Positions 45,465 to 54,403 of a stretch of DNA of 64,000 bases are shown here, piece after piece (position 1 is the first letter of the stretch; each line of letters starts with the position of its first letter). Below the pieces are notes generated by a model. That model did no database searches. It was not told the DNA's origin and worked only from the letters and a program-made list of their open reading frames with translations. Origin of the DNA: Anaeromyxobacter oryzae (GTDB lineage Bacteria; Myxococcota; Myxococcia; Myxococcales; Anaeromyxobacteraceae); contig NZ_AP025591.1 in the NCBI RefSeq assembly GCF_023169945.1, positions 2,006,501-2,070,500 of the forward strand, written 5' to 3'. A program made the translations under genes and the position numbers.

Positions 45465-45922
45465 GCCTCGACGGGCGCCGCGCCGGGGAGGCCCTCGCGA
45501 CCGCAGCCTCGGAGCTGACGCGGATCTGGCGCGCGGCGCGGGCGGAGGCGAGCCCGGACGTGTTCCCCGGGCTCTCCGACGGGCTCGTGGAGCGCTTCGT
45601 CGCGGGCCTCGGGGAGGCGCTGGTGCTCGGGCGCCCCGCGGAGGACGTGTGGGCCCGCGCGGAGGGCGTGGTGCGCCTCGACCCGGCCGCGTCGGGGCTC
45701 GCCGAGGACGAGCTTCGCGCGGAGTGGCGGCTCGTGGGCGAGGTGATCGCGGCCGCGTGTGACGCGCTCGAGGCGGGGCCCGAGGTGACCGACGTCGCGG
45801 CGCGCGCGGTGGAGCTCGCGCGCGGTGGCCTCGAGTCGATCCGCGGGGGCGGACCGCCGGCGATCGTGAGGGTGGTGTCGTTCTCGCCGCTCAGGCCGCT
45901 GCGTGGCGGCGTACCGCGCTGA
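45461..45922 (+). CDS. Hypothetical protein, helical
   Basis: 153 aa starting at ATG 45461, overlapping the hydrolase stop by 4 nt, so cotranscribed with it. Mostly helical and acidic-Ala-rich (SELTRIWRAARAEASPDVFPGLSDGLVERFVAGLGEALVLG). No recognisable motif. Its last 32 nt overlap, tail to tail, the response regulator on the opposite strand, which makes the C-terminal ten residues questionable. Confidence 0.6.
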   Translation: MSLDGRRAGEALATAASELTRIWRAARAEASPDVFPGLSDGLVERFVAGLGEALVLGRPAEDVWARAEGVVRLDPAASGLAEDELRAEWRLVGEVIAAACDALEAGPEVTDVAARAVELARGGLESIRGGGPPAIVRVVSFSPLRPLRGGVPR

Positions 45923-46238
45923 GCAGGTCGTCGAGATCGAAGGGCTTCTGCAGGTATCCGGCGGCGTCGACCAGGCCGTCCCGGCCGAGCGCCGAGAGGA
46001 CCACGACCGGGATCTCCGAGAGGTCCGGATCGTCCTTCTGCCGGCGCCGGAACTCCCAGCCGCTCATGCCGGGCATCATCAGGTCGAGCAGCACGACCTG
46101 CGGATGGAACGCCCGTGCCTGCGCGAGCCCCTCCGCGCCGTCCCGGGCGGAAGCGACCACGTACCCCTCGTCAGCGAGCACCTCCGCGACCGCCTGCCGG
46201 ATGTCCACCTCGTCGTCGACGATGAGTACGCGCGCCAT
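45891..46238 (-). CDS. Single-domain response regulator
   Basis: 115-aa receiver only. Acidic pair in VLIVDDEVDIRQ, phospho-acceptor in VVLLDLMMPGMSGWEF, switch Ser in VVVLSALG, lysine in LQKPFDLDDLL. No output domain, so it works through protein partners; no kinase is adjacent. The 3' end overlaps the convergent gene at 45461-45922 by 32 nt. Confidence 0.93.
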   Translation of the reverse strand: MARVLIVDDEVDIRQAVAEVLADEGYVVASARDGAEGLAQARAFHPQVVLLDLMMPGMSGWEFRRRQKDDPDLSEIPVVVLSALGRDGLVDAAGYLQKPFDLDDLLSAVRRHAAA

Positions 46239-46357
46239 CAAGCGTAGAGGTAAGCCCGATCGGCCTCTCCTGCAAATCCGTGGCAAGCGGTCGCTCGGGG
46301 TGGAGCACACGCCGCAGACAGTCGGCCGCAGCCCGGCCGGCCGCATTCCGGACGGGG

Positions 46358-47734
46358 TCACGTCCCCGCGATCTGCACGCCCTCGAACACGAGCGTCGGC
46401 GTCCGCATCGCGGAGTACCGATACGGATCGTTGCCGACCGCGGCGAGCCGCTTCCAGAGGTCGAGGTGGTTCCCCGAGACGTTCATCTCGCCGATGGGCT
46501 CCGCGAGGCGCCCGCCGCGGATCCGGAATCCGCGCACGCCCAGGGAGAAGTCCCCGGTCGTGCCGTTCGAGTTCCCGCCCAGGAATCCGGTGACGAGGAT
46601 CCCCTCGCCGATGGCGGCGAGCAGCTCCGGCTGGGAGCGGTCGCCGAGCCGCCACGCGAGGTTCGACGCGCGCGCGGTCGTCGGCGCGATCCCGAGCTTC
46701 CGGCCGTAGTACGTGTCCACGTAATAGCTCCGGAGGGCGCCCTTCTCGAAGACCGGGAACGGCCGCGCCGCGATGCCCTCGCCGTCGTAGCGCCGGGAGC
46801 CGAGTCCGCGCGGCACGAGCGGATCGTCGCGGAGGTCGAGCAGGGGACTGCCCACCTCGGCGCCGAGCTTCCCCTCGAGGAACGAGCGCCGCTGCTGGAT
46901 CGACGCCGCCGCGAGGGGTCCGAACAGCGCGCCGACGAGCCGGCCGGACGCGCGCGCGTCCACCGCCATGGTCATCACCGCCGACTCGCCCTTCGTCGAG
47001 CCGATGCGGGCGATGGCGCGCTCCCCGGCGCGGCGGCCGACGATCTCCGGCGCCTCCACGTCCTCGCGATGCCGCGCCCCCGAGGACGCGTACTCCTCCG
47101 GACGCCGGCCGTCGGGATCCTTCACCGTGACCTCGGCGCCGATCCAGAAGTCCGTCGAGCGGCGCGTGCCCTCGAACCCGTTCGTCTGGATGAGGACGCT
47201 CTCCCCGAGGGAGTCGGAGACGCTCGAGGTCACCGAGAGGATCGCTCCGGCGCCGGGCACGCCACGCGCGGCGGCCTCGATGGCCTCCGCGGCGCGACGG
47301 CGGGCGCTCGCGTCGAGCGCGCCGTAGGTGCCGTCCTCGAGGTCGAGGTCGATGGTCGACTGGCCCTGGTAGAGCGCGGGGTCGGGCAGGCGGCGGTTCG
47401 GGTCCGGCGCGAGCGTCCGCGCGAGCGCGATGGCGTCCTCGACGAAGCGCTCGAGGGCGTCCGCGCGGAGATCGCTCGTCGAGACCGAGCTGTACCGGCC
47501 GTCCACGTAGAGGTCGAGGCCGAGGCCGCGGGTGGTGGCCTCGGTGACCTTCTCGAGCTTCCCGTCGCGCCACGCCACCTCGACGTGCCGCGCCCGGTAC
47601 GCGCCGGCCGCGGCCTCGCTCGCGCCCTTCGCGAGGGCGAGGTCCGCCGCGCAGCGCGTGACGTCGAGGAGCGCCTTCGAGTCCGCGTCGGCCGCCGCCG
47701 GGGTGCCCCGCGACCGCGTCGTCGTCGTGCTCAT
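46358..47734 (-). CDS. tldE: TldE/PmbA, non-catalytic partner of TldD protease
   Basis: 458 aa. Family features VEVAWRDGKLEKVTEATTRGLGLDLYVDGRYSSVSTSDLR, LLDLRDDPLVPRGLGSRRYDGEGIAARP, LVTGFLGGNSNGTTGDFSLGVRGF and EMNVSGNHLDLWKRL. TldE lacks the zinc motif and forms a heterodimer with TldD, which in E. coli matures modified peptides such as microcin B17 and degrades unfolded peptides. One base separates the tldD stop from this ATG, so they are an operon. Confidence 0.95.
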   Translation of the reverse strand: MSTTTTRSRGTPAAADADSKALLDVTRCAADLALAKGASEAAAGAYRARHVEVAWRDGKLEKVTEATTRGLGLDLYVDGRYSSVSTSDLRADALERFVEDAIALARTLAPDPNRRLPDPALYQGQSTIDLDLEDGTYGALDASARRRAAEAIEAAARGVPGAGAILSVTSSVSDSLGESVLIQTNGFEGTRRSTDFWIGAEVTVKDPDGRRPEEYASSGARHREDVEAPEIVGRRAGERAIARIGSTKGESAVMTMAVDARASGRLVGALFGPLAAASIQQRRSFLEGKLGAEVGSPLLDLRDDPLVPRGLGSRRYDGEGIAARPFPVFEKGALRSYYVDTYYGRKLGIAPTTARASNLAWRLGDRSQPELLAAIGEGILVTGFLGGNSNGTTGDFSLGVRGFRIRGGRLAEPIGEMNVSGNHLDLWKRLAAVGNDPYRYSAMRTPTLVFEGVQIAGT

Positions 47735-47735
47735 G

Positions 47736-49193
47736 TCAGCCCCTCCCGCCCACCGTCATCTTCGCGACCCGCACCGTCGGCAGCCCCTGCGAGACCGGCA
47801 CGCTCTGCCCGTCCTTCCCGCAGGTCCAGCCGCCCTCGTCGATGGCGAGATCGTCGGAGACCATGTCCACCTGCTCGAGCGCCTTGGGCCCGTTGCCGAT
47901 GATGTTCACGTCCTTCACCGGCCGGGTGAGCTTGCCGTCCTCGATGAGCCAGCCGTTCTTCACGTAGAAGGTGAAGTCGCCCGCACCGATGTTGACCTGG
48001 CCGTTCGAGAAGTTGACGCAGTAGATGCCCTTCTTCACGGAGCGGATGATCTCGTCCTTCTTGTGCGGGCCGGGCAGCATGTACGTCGAGCGCATGCGCG
48101 GGAGCGGCGGGTGGCGGTAGCTCTCGCGGCGGCCGTTCCCGGTGGGCGCGACGCCGTAGTGCTTCGCCGAGATCGCGTCGTGGAGGTAGGTCGCGAGGAT
48201 GCCGTTCTCCACGAGGTGCGTGGTGCCGGCGGCGTTCCCCTCGTCGTCGACGTTGATGGCGCCGCGCGCGCCGGGGTTCGCGGCGTCGTCGACGATGTTC
48301 ACGAACGGCTTCGCGATGGGCTTGCCGATCTTGTCGGCGTAGATCGAGACGCCCTTGCGGTTGAAGTCCGCCTCCATGCCGTGGCCGATGGCCTCGTGGA
48401 GGAGGATCCCCGAGGACCCGGCGGCGAGCACGACCGGCATCTCGCCGGCGGGCGGCGGACCGGCCTCGAACAGGATCGCGGTGCGGGCGACGGCCTCCCT
48501 CACCACGCGGTCGAGCCGGTCCGGCGTGTAGAACTCGAACCCGGCGCGGCCCGCGACGTTGTAGCCGTTCTGCTCCCGGCGCCCGCCTTCCTCGGCGAGC
48601 ACCGAGAGGTAGAGGAGCGTCATCGGCTGGCGGTCCTCGACGATGCGGCCCGAGGAGTCGGCGACGAGCACGGCGCCCGCCTCGTCGCGGAGGAAGACGC
48701 TCACCTTCTTGATCCGCGGGTCCGCGGCGAACGCCCGCTCGTTCAGGCCGGCCACGAGGGGCAGCTTCTCCTCCGGCCGCACCTCGTCCCAGGGGCGGAC
48801 GAGCGGGTAGCGGTCCGGCAGATCGGAGCGGAGGTGGAAGCGCGCGGGCCCGGGCCGACCGGGGCCGTCGGCGATGGCCGCCGCGGTGCGGGCGCACTCG
48901 AGGAGCGCCGGGAGCGAGAGGTCCTCGGTGTAGCCGTAGCCGGTCTGATCGCCCTTCACGACCCGGACGCCGACGCCGAGCTCGACCGACGCGTAGGCCC
49001 GGTTCACCGCGCCGTCCTCGAGGCCGAGGTCCGAGCCGACGCGGTGCTGGAAGAAGACGTCGGCGTGCTCGCCACCCCGCGAGAGGGCGGCGGCGAGCGT
49101 CTCCGCGATCAGCCGCTCCGTCACCCCGAAGCGCGCGAAGTAGCCGATGCCCTCGCGCGGTCCCGTCCCGCGCCCCACGTCCTGTCCCATCAT
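47736..49193 (-). CDS. tldD: Metalloprotease TldD
   Basis: 485 aa. The zinc-binding HEAIGHGMEAD motif (HExxxH form) lies near residue 268 of the longest frame. Other marks are AGSSGILLHEAIGH, INVDDEGNAAGTTHLVENGILATYLHD, and PLPRMRSTYMLPGPHKKDEII. The start is placed at ATG 49193 because GGCGGGG lies seven bases before it; a GTG at 49199 would add two residues. Upstream, 49194-49513 (320 bp) has no gene. Confidence 0.95.
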   Translation of the reverse strand: MMGQDVGRGTGPREGIGYFARFGVTERLIAETLAAALSRGGEHADVFFQHRVGSDLGLEDGAVNRAYASVELGVGVRVVKGDQTGYGYTEDLSLPALLECARTAAAIADGPGRPGPARFHLRSDLPDRYPLVRPWDEVRPEEKLPLVAGLNERAFAADPRIKKVSVFLRDEAGAVLVADSSGRIVEDRQPMTLLYLSVLAEEGGRREQNGYNVAGRAGFEFYTPDRLDRVVREAVARTAILFEAGPPPAGEMPVVLAAGSSGILLHEAIGHGMEADFNRKGVSIYADKIGKPIAKPFVNIVDDAANPGARGAINVDDEGNAAGTTHLVENGILATYLHDAISAKHYGVAPTGNGRRESYRHPPLPRMRSTYMLPGPHKKDEIIRSVKKGIYCVNFSNGQVNIGAGDFTFYVKNGWLIEDGKLTRPVKDVNIIGNGPKALEQVDMVSDDLAIDEGGWTCGKDGQSVPVSQGLPTVRVAKMTVGGRG

Positions 49194-49513
49194 GTGCACC
49201 CCGCCTGTCGAGAGGCCCGCCGCGCGACGCGCCGGCGGACCGGCTCTTCATAACCCGGGACGCCCCCCGGTGCCCGGGCGGAAGAGAGCCCGGGGTGCCC
49301 CTGCGGTGGAGGCCCGCCGGAGCCCCGCCGAGACCTCGCCTGCCCGCACCGCCGTCCGCGCCGCCGCCGAGGTCGCGCCGCGGCGGCCGGACACCGGAGG
49401 ACACCGACGGTGAACACAGGTGGGTGCGCGTGGGTGCCCCCTGCCCGCCCGCCCCCCTCCCGGGCCGGCCCGGGATCAGATGACGGCGGTCGGGAAGTGC
49501 TAATGCTTTCCGC

Positions 49514-50305
49514 ATGCCCGTCGCCCACCTGAACGGAACGGAGATCCACTTTCGCGACGCGGGGAGCGCCAAGGACGCGGTCCTGCTCCTCCACGCGTTC
49601 CCGCTGAACTCGGGGATGTGGTCGCGCCAGATCGCCGCCCTCGAGAAGCGCCACCGCGTGGTCGCGATCGACTACCGCGGGCTCGGCAAGAGCGGCGTGG
49701 CGCCCGAGGCGACCACGATGGACGTCATCGCGGAGGACGTCCGCGCGGTGCTCGCGCACCTCCGGATCGAGCGCGTCGCGGTCGCGGGGCTCTCGATGGG
49801 CGGCTACGTGTCGTTCGAGCTCTACCGCCGCGCGCCGGCGCTGTTCCGCGGCCTCGTGCTCTGCGACACGAAGGCGGCCGCCGACACCGAGGAGGGCAAA
49901 GCCATGCGCGAGCAGTTCGCGCGGACCACGCTCGAGAAGGGGCTCGGGTGGGTCTCCGACGAGATGATCCCGAAGCTCCTCAAGCCGTCGCCGGATCCGG
50001 CCGTCGCGAAGGAGGTCCGCCACCTCATCGCCGCCGGCACGCCCGCCGGCGTCGCCGCCGCGCAGCGCGGGATGGCCCGCCGCCCGGACTCGACGCCGAC
50101 GCTCGCGAAGATCGCCTGCCCGACGCTGGTCATCGTCGGCGAGCAGGACGGCCTCACGCCGCCGGCCGAGTCCGAGAAGATGGCGAAGGCGATTCCGGGG
50201 GCGAAGCTCGCGCGCATCCCGAAGGCCGGGCATCTCGCGAACCTGGAGAATCCGGACGCGTTCGAGGCGGCGATGGTGCCGTTCCTCGATAAGCTGCCTG
50301 CGTAG
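49514..50305 (+). CDS. Alpha/beta hydrolase
   Basis: 263 aa. VLLLHAFPLNSGMW oxyanion region, VVAIDYRGLGKSG, nucleophile elbow VAGLSMGGYVSFEL with Ser, acid in VIVGEQDGLTPP, catalytic His in IPKAGHLANLENP. Canonical hydrolase of the 3-oxoadipate enol-lactonase/esterase-like group; no pathway neighbours to refine it. The upstream 320 bp holds only low-complexity GC-rich DNA. Confidence 0.9.
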   Translation: MPVAHLNGTEIHFRDAGSAKDAVLLLHAFPLNSGMWSRQIAALEKRHRVVAIDYRGLGKSGVAPEATTMDVIAEDVRAVLAHLRIERVAVAGLSMGGYVSFELYRRAPALFRGLVLCDTKAAADTEEGKAMREQFARTTLEKGLGWVSDEMIPKLLKPSPDPAVAKEVRHLIAAGTPAGVAAAQRGMARRPDSTPTLAKIACPTLVIVGEQDGLTPPAESEKMAKAIPGAKLARIPKAGHLANLENPDAFEAAMVPFLDKLPA

Positions 50306-50355
50306 GGCGGTGGGCGGGCGCCGCGGGGGATCGCGCGATCAGGCGCAGCGAACGA

Positions 50356-50397
50356 GCCCCCTCACCCTAGCCCTCTCCCCCGGTGGGGGAGAGGGGA
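50356..50397. repeat. Interspersed palindromic element, copy D
   Basis: CCCCTCACCCTAGCCCTCTC, C run, GGTG centre, then GGGGGAGAGGGG. Intergenic, 50 bp after the alpha/beta hydrolase stop. Confidence 0.9.
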
Positions 50398-50542
50398 CGA
50401 TCTTCGAGCGTCTTCACGCGAGGATGTCCTTCGCTCTCCCACGCGCTCTCGCGCGGCGCGAAGCCCACGCGCGCGGGGGAGCTTCTCCCGGCGATCGAGC
50501 TTCTCCTGCGAGGGACCTTCTCCTTCGAGCGACGTCGCCAGG

Positions 50543-50792
50543 GCCCTCGGAAAGACTTCCTCCCTCTCGCCCCGCGCTCTCGCGCCACGTGAAGCCCAAG
50601 CGCGCGGGGGGGAGCGGGCCGGGGTGAGGGGGGGCACCACACGCACCCGCGGTCAGCCTGACGAAACAGCGAGCGCCAGATCACCTCGAGCTCCACGGCA
50701 GAGCCCTCGGAAAGACTTCCTCCCTCTCTCCCCGCGCTCTAGCGCAACGTGAAGCCCACGCGCGCGGGGGGAGAGGGCCGGGGTGAGGGGGG
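50543..50792. repeat. Two nearly identical 90-bp direct repeats built on palindromic elements E and F
   Basis: Units at 50543-50632 and 50703-50792 (offset 160 bp) both run GCCCTCGGAAAGACTTCC, then CCTCTC, a CCCCGCGCTCT segment, ACGTGAAGCCCA, GCGCGCGGGG and GGCCGGGGTGAGGGG, with about six differences. A third, weaker copy of the ACGCGCTCTCGCGC...GAAGCCCACGCGCGCGGGG centre is at 50440-50479. No gene is credible in 50306-50815; the short frames seen there are translations of the repeats. Confidence 0.88.
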
Positions 50793-50815
50793 CTCACCCG
50801 GACGCAACCGGCAAG

Positions 50816-51175
50816 TCACCCCGACGGAAGCCCCAGCGCATCCCAGATGACCTGGAGCACCGTATCCGTGTCCCGGAGCGCCTCCGCATCCGTGAACCGG
50901 ATCACGCGGATGCCCCGCTCCGCCAGCCACTCCGTCCGCCGCGCGTCGTGCGCCTCGCCCTCCGGCGTGTAGTGCTGGCCGCCATCCAGCTCGACCGCGA
51001 GCCGGTGAGCCCGGCAGAAGAAGTCGAGCACGTAGGGACCGACCGGATGCTGCCGCCGGAACTTCACACCCCCGAGCCGCCGGTCGCGCAGCACGCGCCA
51101 GAGCTTCGCCTCGGCGTCCGTCGAGCCGCCGCGGAGCGCCCTCCGGAACGCGACCGGCTCGCTCGGCACGCCCAT
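50816..51175 (-). CDS. DUF559-domain protein, Vsr/restriction-endonuclease-like fold
   Basis: 119 aa from ATG 51175. Motifs STDAEAKLWRVLRDRRLGGVKFRRQHPVGPYVLDFFC and LAVELDGGQHY (outline) form the catalytic E/D-ExD/Q pattern of DUF559, a small nuclease-fold family related to very-short-patch repair endonucleases. RIVRFTD-type strand (IRVIRFTDAEAL) follows. These genes are often found alone or near mobile DNA; function untested. No clear ribosome-binding site. Confidence 0.88.
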   Translation of the reverse strand: MGVPSEPVAFRRALRGGSTDAEAKLWRVLRDRRLGGVKFRRQHPVGPYVLDFFCRAHRLAVELDGGQHYTPEGEAHDARRTEWLAERGIRVIRFTDAEALRDTDTVLQVIWDALGLPSG

Positions 51176-51284
51176 GACGCACAGTGTATGCGCGCGTCTG
51201 ACGACGCCCGAGGACGCTGACTCTCCCGCTCGGCTCCACGCGCCGGCCGTGAGCCAGACCGCGTGCAACGTGGCCTGGCAGACC

Positions 51285-52079
51285 CTACGACGGCTCTCGC
51301 ACCGCCTCGGTCAGCGCCGCCCCGACCGTCGCGATCGCGCGCTCCACCTGCGCGCGCTCGGCCTCGCCGAAGGCCGGGTCCTCGCCCTCGAGCACGTCGA
51401 GCTGCTCCGCCGCGTACGCGGCGAGCGGGGGCTGCGTCTCCTCGAGCGGCGGCGGTTCCTTCTCGAGCGTGGTGAGCGTCCGCCACTCCACCCCGCCGAG
51501 CCGCTCGCCGAACGCGTGATCGAACATCGCCCAGGCCTCGAACGCGAGGTCCTGCGTGGCGAGCGCGCCGGAGTCCGGTAGGGCCACCACGTCGAGCCAC
51601 GCCGCGAGATCCGGCTGCACGTTCGTGAACCGGTCGCGCTGGCGCTGCACCTCTCGCGGCGGCGCGGCGGCGAGGTTCTTCCAGATCGCCTCGACGAGGT
51701 CGGCCGGAACGATCGAGCCGGAGATCGCGCCACGCTCCGGGAGCGGCGGCGGCTCGGACGCCTCGGGGACCACCTCCGGCGCGTCGTCGTGCGCGCCGAG
51801 GCCCGCGGCGAGCCGGGCCCACAGGCCGAAGAGGTTCGAGTAGAGCCGCCGGGCGTCCTCGGGCGTCGCGAACCGCGGCTCGTCCGGGAAGAGCGCCGGG
51901 ATCACCGCCGAGCGCGGCTCGCCCGCCGCCTGCGCCCGCTGGAAGGTCGCGATCACGTCGTCGGCGCCGCTCGGCGAGCCGGCCTTCCGGAGCAGCGCCT
52001 CGAGCACCTCCGGCCCCTCGTACGCCGGCACGATTCCGGGCGTCGCGTCGTCGGGCTTCCCTCGCCTGCGGCCACTCAT
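51285..52079 (-). CDS. Hypothetical protein, possibly regulatory partner of the adjacent SDR
   Basis: 264 aa. ATG 52079 overlaps the SDR stop by 4 nt with GGAGGAGAC upstream, so it is surely expressed with it. Helical, with segments EVLEALLRKAGSPSGADDVIATFQRAQ, EDARRLYSNLFGLWARL, EVQRQRDRFTNVQPDLAAWLDVVALP and FEAWAMFDHAFGERLGGV. I do not recognise a family. Acidic and soluble. Confidence 0.75.
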   Translation of the reverse strand: MSGRRRGKPDDATPGIVPAYEGPEVLEALLRKAGSPSGADDVIATFQRAQAAGEPRSAVIPALFPDEPRFATPEDARRLYSNLFGLWARLAAGLGAHDDAPEVVPEASEPPPLPERGAISGSIVPADLVEAIWKNLAAAPPREVQRQRDRFTNVQPDLAAWLDVVALPDSGALATQDLAFEAWAMFDHAFGERLGGVEWRTLTTLEKEPPPLEETQPPLAAYAAEQLDVLEGEDPAFGEAERAQVERAIATVGAALTEAVREPS

Positions 52080-52876
52080 GTCTCCTCCGCGGGCCGGTGG
52101 ATCCGGCCGGACGCGCGGCGCAGCACGGCGCGCGGGATGAGGCGCGACGCCGCCGCGGTGAGCTTGTAGATCGGGTGCGGCACGCGCACCACCTCGCCTC
52201 GCTCGAGCTGCCGGAGCGCCTCGCGCGCGGCCTCCTCGGCCGTGAGGATCCCCGGCGGCCGCTCGAACCGGTTGCCCGTCCCTGCCACCGCCCCGAACTC
52301 CGTCTCGACGGGCCCTGGGCAGAACGCGCCGGCGCGCACGCCGGTGCCGCGGAGCTCCTCGGCGAGCGCCTCGGTGAACGAGAGGACGAACGCCTTCGTC
52401 CCGCCGTACACGGCCATGTACGGCGTCGGCTGGAACGCCGCCGCGGAGGCGACGTTCAGGATCGTGCCGCCGCCGCCCGCGCGGAGGTCGGCGACGAAGG
52501 CGCGCGAGACGAGCACCACCGCCTCGCAGTTCACGCGGACGAGCTCGACCAGCCGCCGCGGATCGGCCTCGGCGAAGCGGCCGTACTGGCCGAGGCCCGC
52601 GTTGTTCACCACCCACCCTGCGCCCCCGAGGGCGCCGGCGCGCGCCCGGATCGCCTCGGCGGCTTCCGGCGCCGCGACGTCGAGGGCGAGCGGGTGGATC
52701 GGCGCCCACCCTTCGCGGCTCGCCTCGGCGGCGAGGGCCTCGAGCCGCTCGCCGCGCCGCGCGACGGCGAGCACGGGGCGGCCGGCGCGCGCGACGAGCC
52801 GCGCGAGGGCGAGCCCGATCCCGGCGGACGCGCCGGTGACGACGGCGAGGCGCGGAGAGCGCGGCGGGGTGGGCAT
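52076..52876 (-). CDS. Short-chain dehydrogenase/reductase
   Basis: 266 aa classical SDR. Cofactor motif VVTGASAGIGLALAR, NNAGLGQYG, catalytic Ser in LNVASAAAFQP, and Tyr-Lys in YGGTKAF. The arginine after the second strand (AVARRGERL) favours NADP(H). PGPVETEFG follows. Substrate not predictable. Cotranscribed with the downstream hypothetical gene. Confidence 0.93.
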   Translation of the reverse strand: MPTPPRSPRLAVVTGASAGIGLALARLVARAGRPVLAVARRGERLEALAAEASREGWAPIHPLALDVAAPEAAEAIRARAGALGGAGWVVNNAGLGQYGRFAEADPRRLVELVRVNCEAVVLVSRAFVADLRAGGGGTILNVASAAAFQPTPYMAVYGGTKAFVLSFTEALAEELRGTGVRAGAFCPGPVETEFGAVAGTGNRFERPPGILTAEEAAREALRQLERGEVVRVPHPIYKLTAAASRLIPRAVLRRASGRIHRPAEET

Positions 52877-53060
52877 TCCGGGCGAGTCTAACGCGTGCGC
52901 GCCCCCGGCGCCCCGGGAGACGAGCGGCCGCCGCGCCGCGCCCGTCCCGGGCGGTGCCGCCGTCCACGCTCAGGGCGAGCGACCGCGGTGCGGCCGGGCA
53001 GCCGGGGCGCGTTGACGCGCGGCGCCATCGTGCCGAGGGTTCCCAGCGGAGGAACACGAT

Positions 53061-53906
53061 TTGGACCCGATCCAGCTGATCCAGAAGGACCACCGCGAGG
53101 TGGAGACGCTGTTCAAGGCGTTCGAGCGTGCGGCCCGCGACGGGCGCCGCCGCGAGCAGGCGCGCATCGTGCGCGACCTCGTGCGCGAGCTCTCGGTGCA
53201 CGCCGCCGTGGAGGAGGAGCTCGTGTACCCGGCGCTCCGCGCGGCGGGCGTCGAGGACGACGTGCTCGGCGCGCTCGAGGAGCACCACGCGGCGAAGCTC
53301 ACGCTCTCGGAGCTGGAGGCGCTCGGCCCGGGCGCGGAGCGGTTCGAGGCGAAGGTGCGGGTGCTCGCGACCGAGGTCCGGCACCACGTCGCCGAGGAGG
53401 AGCGCGAGCTCCTGCCGCGGCTGCGGCGCGCCATCGACGCGGCGAAGCTCCGGGAGCTCGGCGACGCGCTCGTCGAGGCGAAGCGAGCGGCGCCGACCCG
53501 GCCGCACCCCGCTGCGCCCGACACCCCGCCGGCGAACGTCGTCGCGAACGCGCTCGCAGCGCTCCTCGACCGCGCGCGGGACACGCTGCGTGACGCGCTC
53601 GGGACGCTCCGGTTGCTCGTCGAGCGCGCGGGGCGGCAGGGCATGGACGTGGCGCGCTTCGCGATCGGAAGGGCGGAGCGGCGCGGGCGCGAGGTCGTCG
53701 GCGAGGCCGCCCAGCGCGGCCGCGAGGCGGTGGAGCGCGGACGGGCCCGGAGCACACAAGCGCTCGCGGAAGGGCGCAGGCGCGGGGCCGAGGCGCTCAC
53801 CGACGCCGGGCGGCGGGGGGAGCAGGCGTCGCGGAAGGTGCAGAAGGCCGGACGGCAGGTGGCGAGGGGTGGCGGTCGCGGGGAGAGCAGGCCGACGGTG
53901 CATTGA
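53061..53906 (+). CDS. Hemerythrin-like HHE-domain protein with Arg/Ala-rich tail
   Basis: 281 aa from TTG 53061, supported by GGAGG ten bases upstream and by the immediate start of the domain (MDPIQLIQKDHREVETLFKAF). Iron-ligand histidines and glutamates appear in KDHREVE, HAAVEEELVYP, EEHHAAKL and VRHHVAEEERELLP. Residues 150-281 are a basic helical tail with repeated RGREA / RGRARS patterns that could bind DNA or membranes. May sense or store oxygen, NO or iron (family inference). Confidence 0.85.
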   Translation: MDPIQLIQKDHREVETLFKAFERAARDGRRREQARIVRDLVRELSVHAAVEEELVYPALRAAGVEDDVLGALEEHHAAKLTLSELEALGPGAERFEAKVRVLATEVRHHVAEEERELLPRLRRAIDAAKLRELGDALVEAKRAAPTRPHPAAPDTPPANVVANALAALLDRARDTLRDALGTLRLLVERAGRQGMDVARFAIGRAERRGREVVGEAAQRGREAVERGRARSTQALAEGRRRGAEALTDAGRRGEQASRKVQKAGRQVARGGGRGESRPTVH

Positions 53907-53978
53907 CGCCATCGAGCGTGACGGGGGAAGCGGCCGAGCAGTGGATGGGCGCTGGCTTCGACTCCTTGCGGCGCGAGT

Positions 53979-54028
53979 GCCCCCCTCACCCTACCCTCTC
54001 CCCCCGGTGAAGCCCGGGGGGAGAGGGA
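53979..54028. repeat. Interspersed palindromic element, copy G
   Basis: CCCCTCACCCTACCCTCTC, C run, GGTGAAGCC centre, then GGGGGGAGAGGG. Just after the hemerythrin gene and beside a reversed half copy of the second repeat family (GCTTCGACTCC, 53957-53967). Confidence 0.9.
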
Positions 54029-54048
54029 CCTCTGGGGGCCGGTTGCAC

Positions 54049-54247
54049 GGCGAGCGAGAGCGCCGCGGGGGTGCCGGATCGCAGGGCGAGCGGGAGCGCC
54101 GCGGGGGAGCCGGATCGCAGGGCGAGCGGGAGCGCCGCCGGGGTTCCGGATCGCACGGCGAGCGGGAGCGCCGCAGGGGAGCCGGATCGCAGGGCGAGCG
54201 GGAGCGCCGCCGGGGTTCCGGATCGCACGGCGAGCGGGAGCGCCGCT
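54049..54247. repeat. 36-bp minisatellite, about 5.5 units
   Basis: Units start at 54049, 54085, 54121, 54157, 54193 and 54229, each beginning GGCGAGCG(G/A)GAGCGCCGC and ending CCGGATCGCA. Two variants (GGGGAGCC...GCAG and CGGGGTTCC...GCAC) alternate, so the higher-order unit is 72 bp. No spacers between units and no cas genes, so it is not a CRISPR. It lies in the gene-free stretch 53907-54403. Confidence 0.95.
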
Positions 54248-54347
54248 TCGCTCGCCGCGAACGACGCGCGCCCGGCGCCGTGGCCGCGCGCGCGTCGCGC
54301 GGCCGGGCCCACCACACCTCGTTTCCCTGCCCCTGACGGGCTCACCT

Positions 54348-54401
54348 GCAACCATCCGGTTGCGCTTCGCGGCCCTGGTTAACGTGCAACCTGGGGGTTG
54401 C
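54348..54401. promoter_or_regulatory. Twin operator upstream of the SRPBCC-ArsR operon
   Basis: Two identical inverted repeats GCAACC-N4-GGTTGC, at 54348-54363 and 54386-54401, are spaced 38 bp apart. The second lies directly before the SRPBCC start and covers its ribosome-binding region. They are the best candidates for the binding sites of the ArsR-family protein encoded by the second gene. Confidence 0.75.
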
Positions 54402-54403
54402 GC

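Noticed and set aside
43308..45922. A 974-codon plus-strand frame over purS, purQ and the hydrolase
   Set aside because: Only its last part (from 45461) is a real gene; the rest overlaps well-identified genes in other frames.
50310..50760. Several short open frames on both strands
   Set aside because: All are translations of the palindromic repeats (PLTLALSP, GGEG peptides) with no ribosome-binding sites.
54049..54247. Possible CRISPR array
   Set aside because: Units of 36 bp follow one another without unique spacers, and no cas gene is present; it is a minisatellite.
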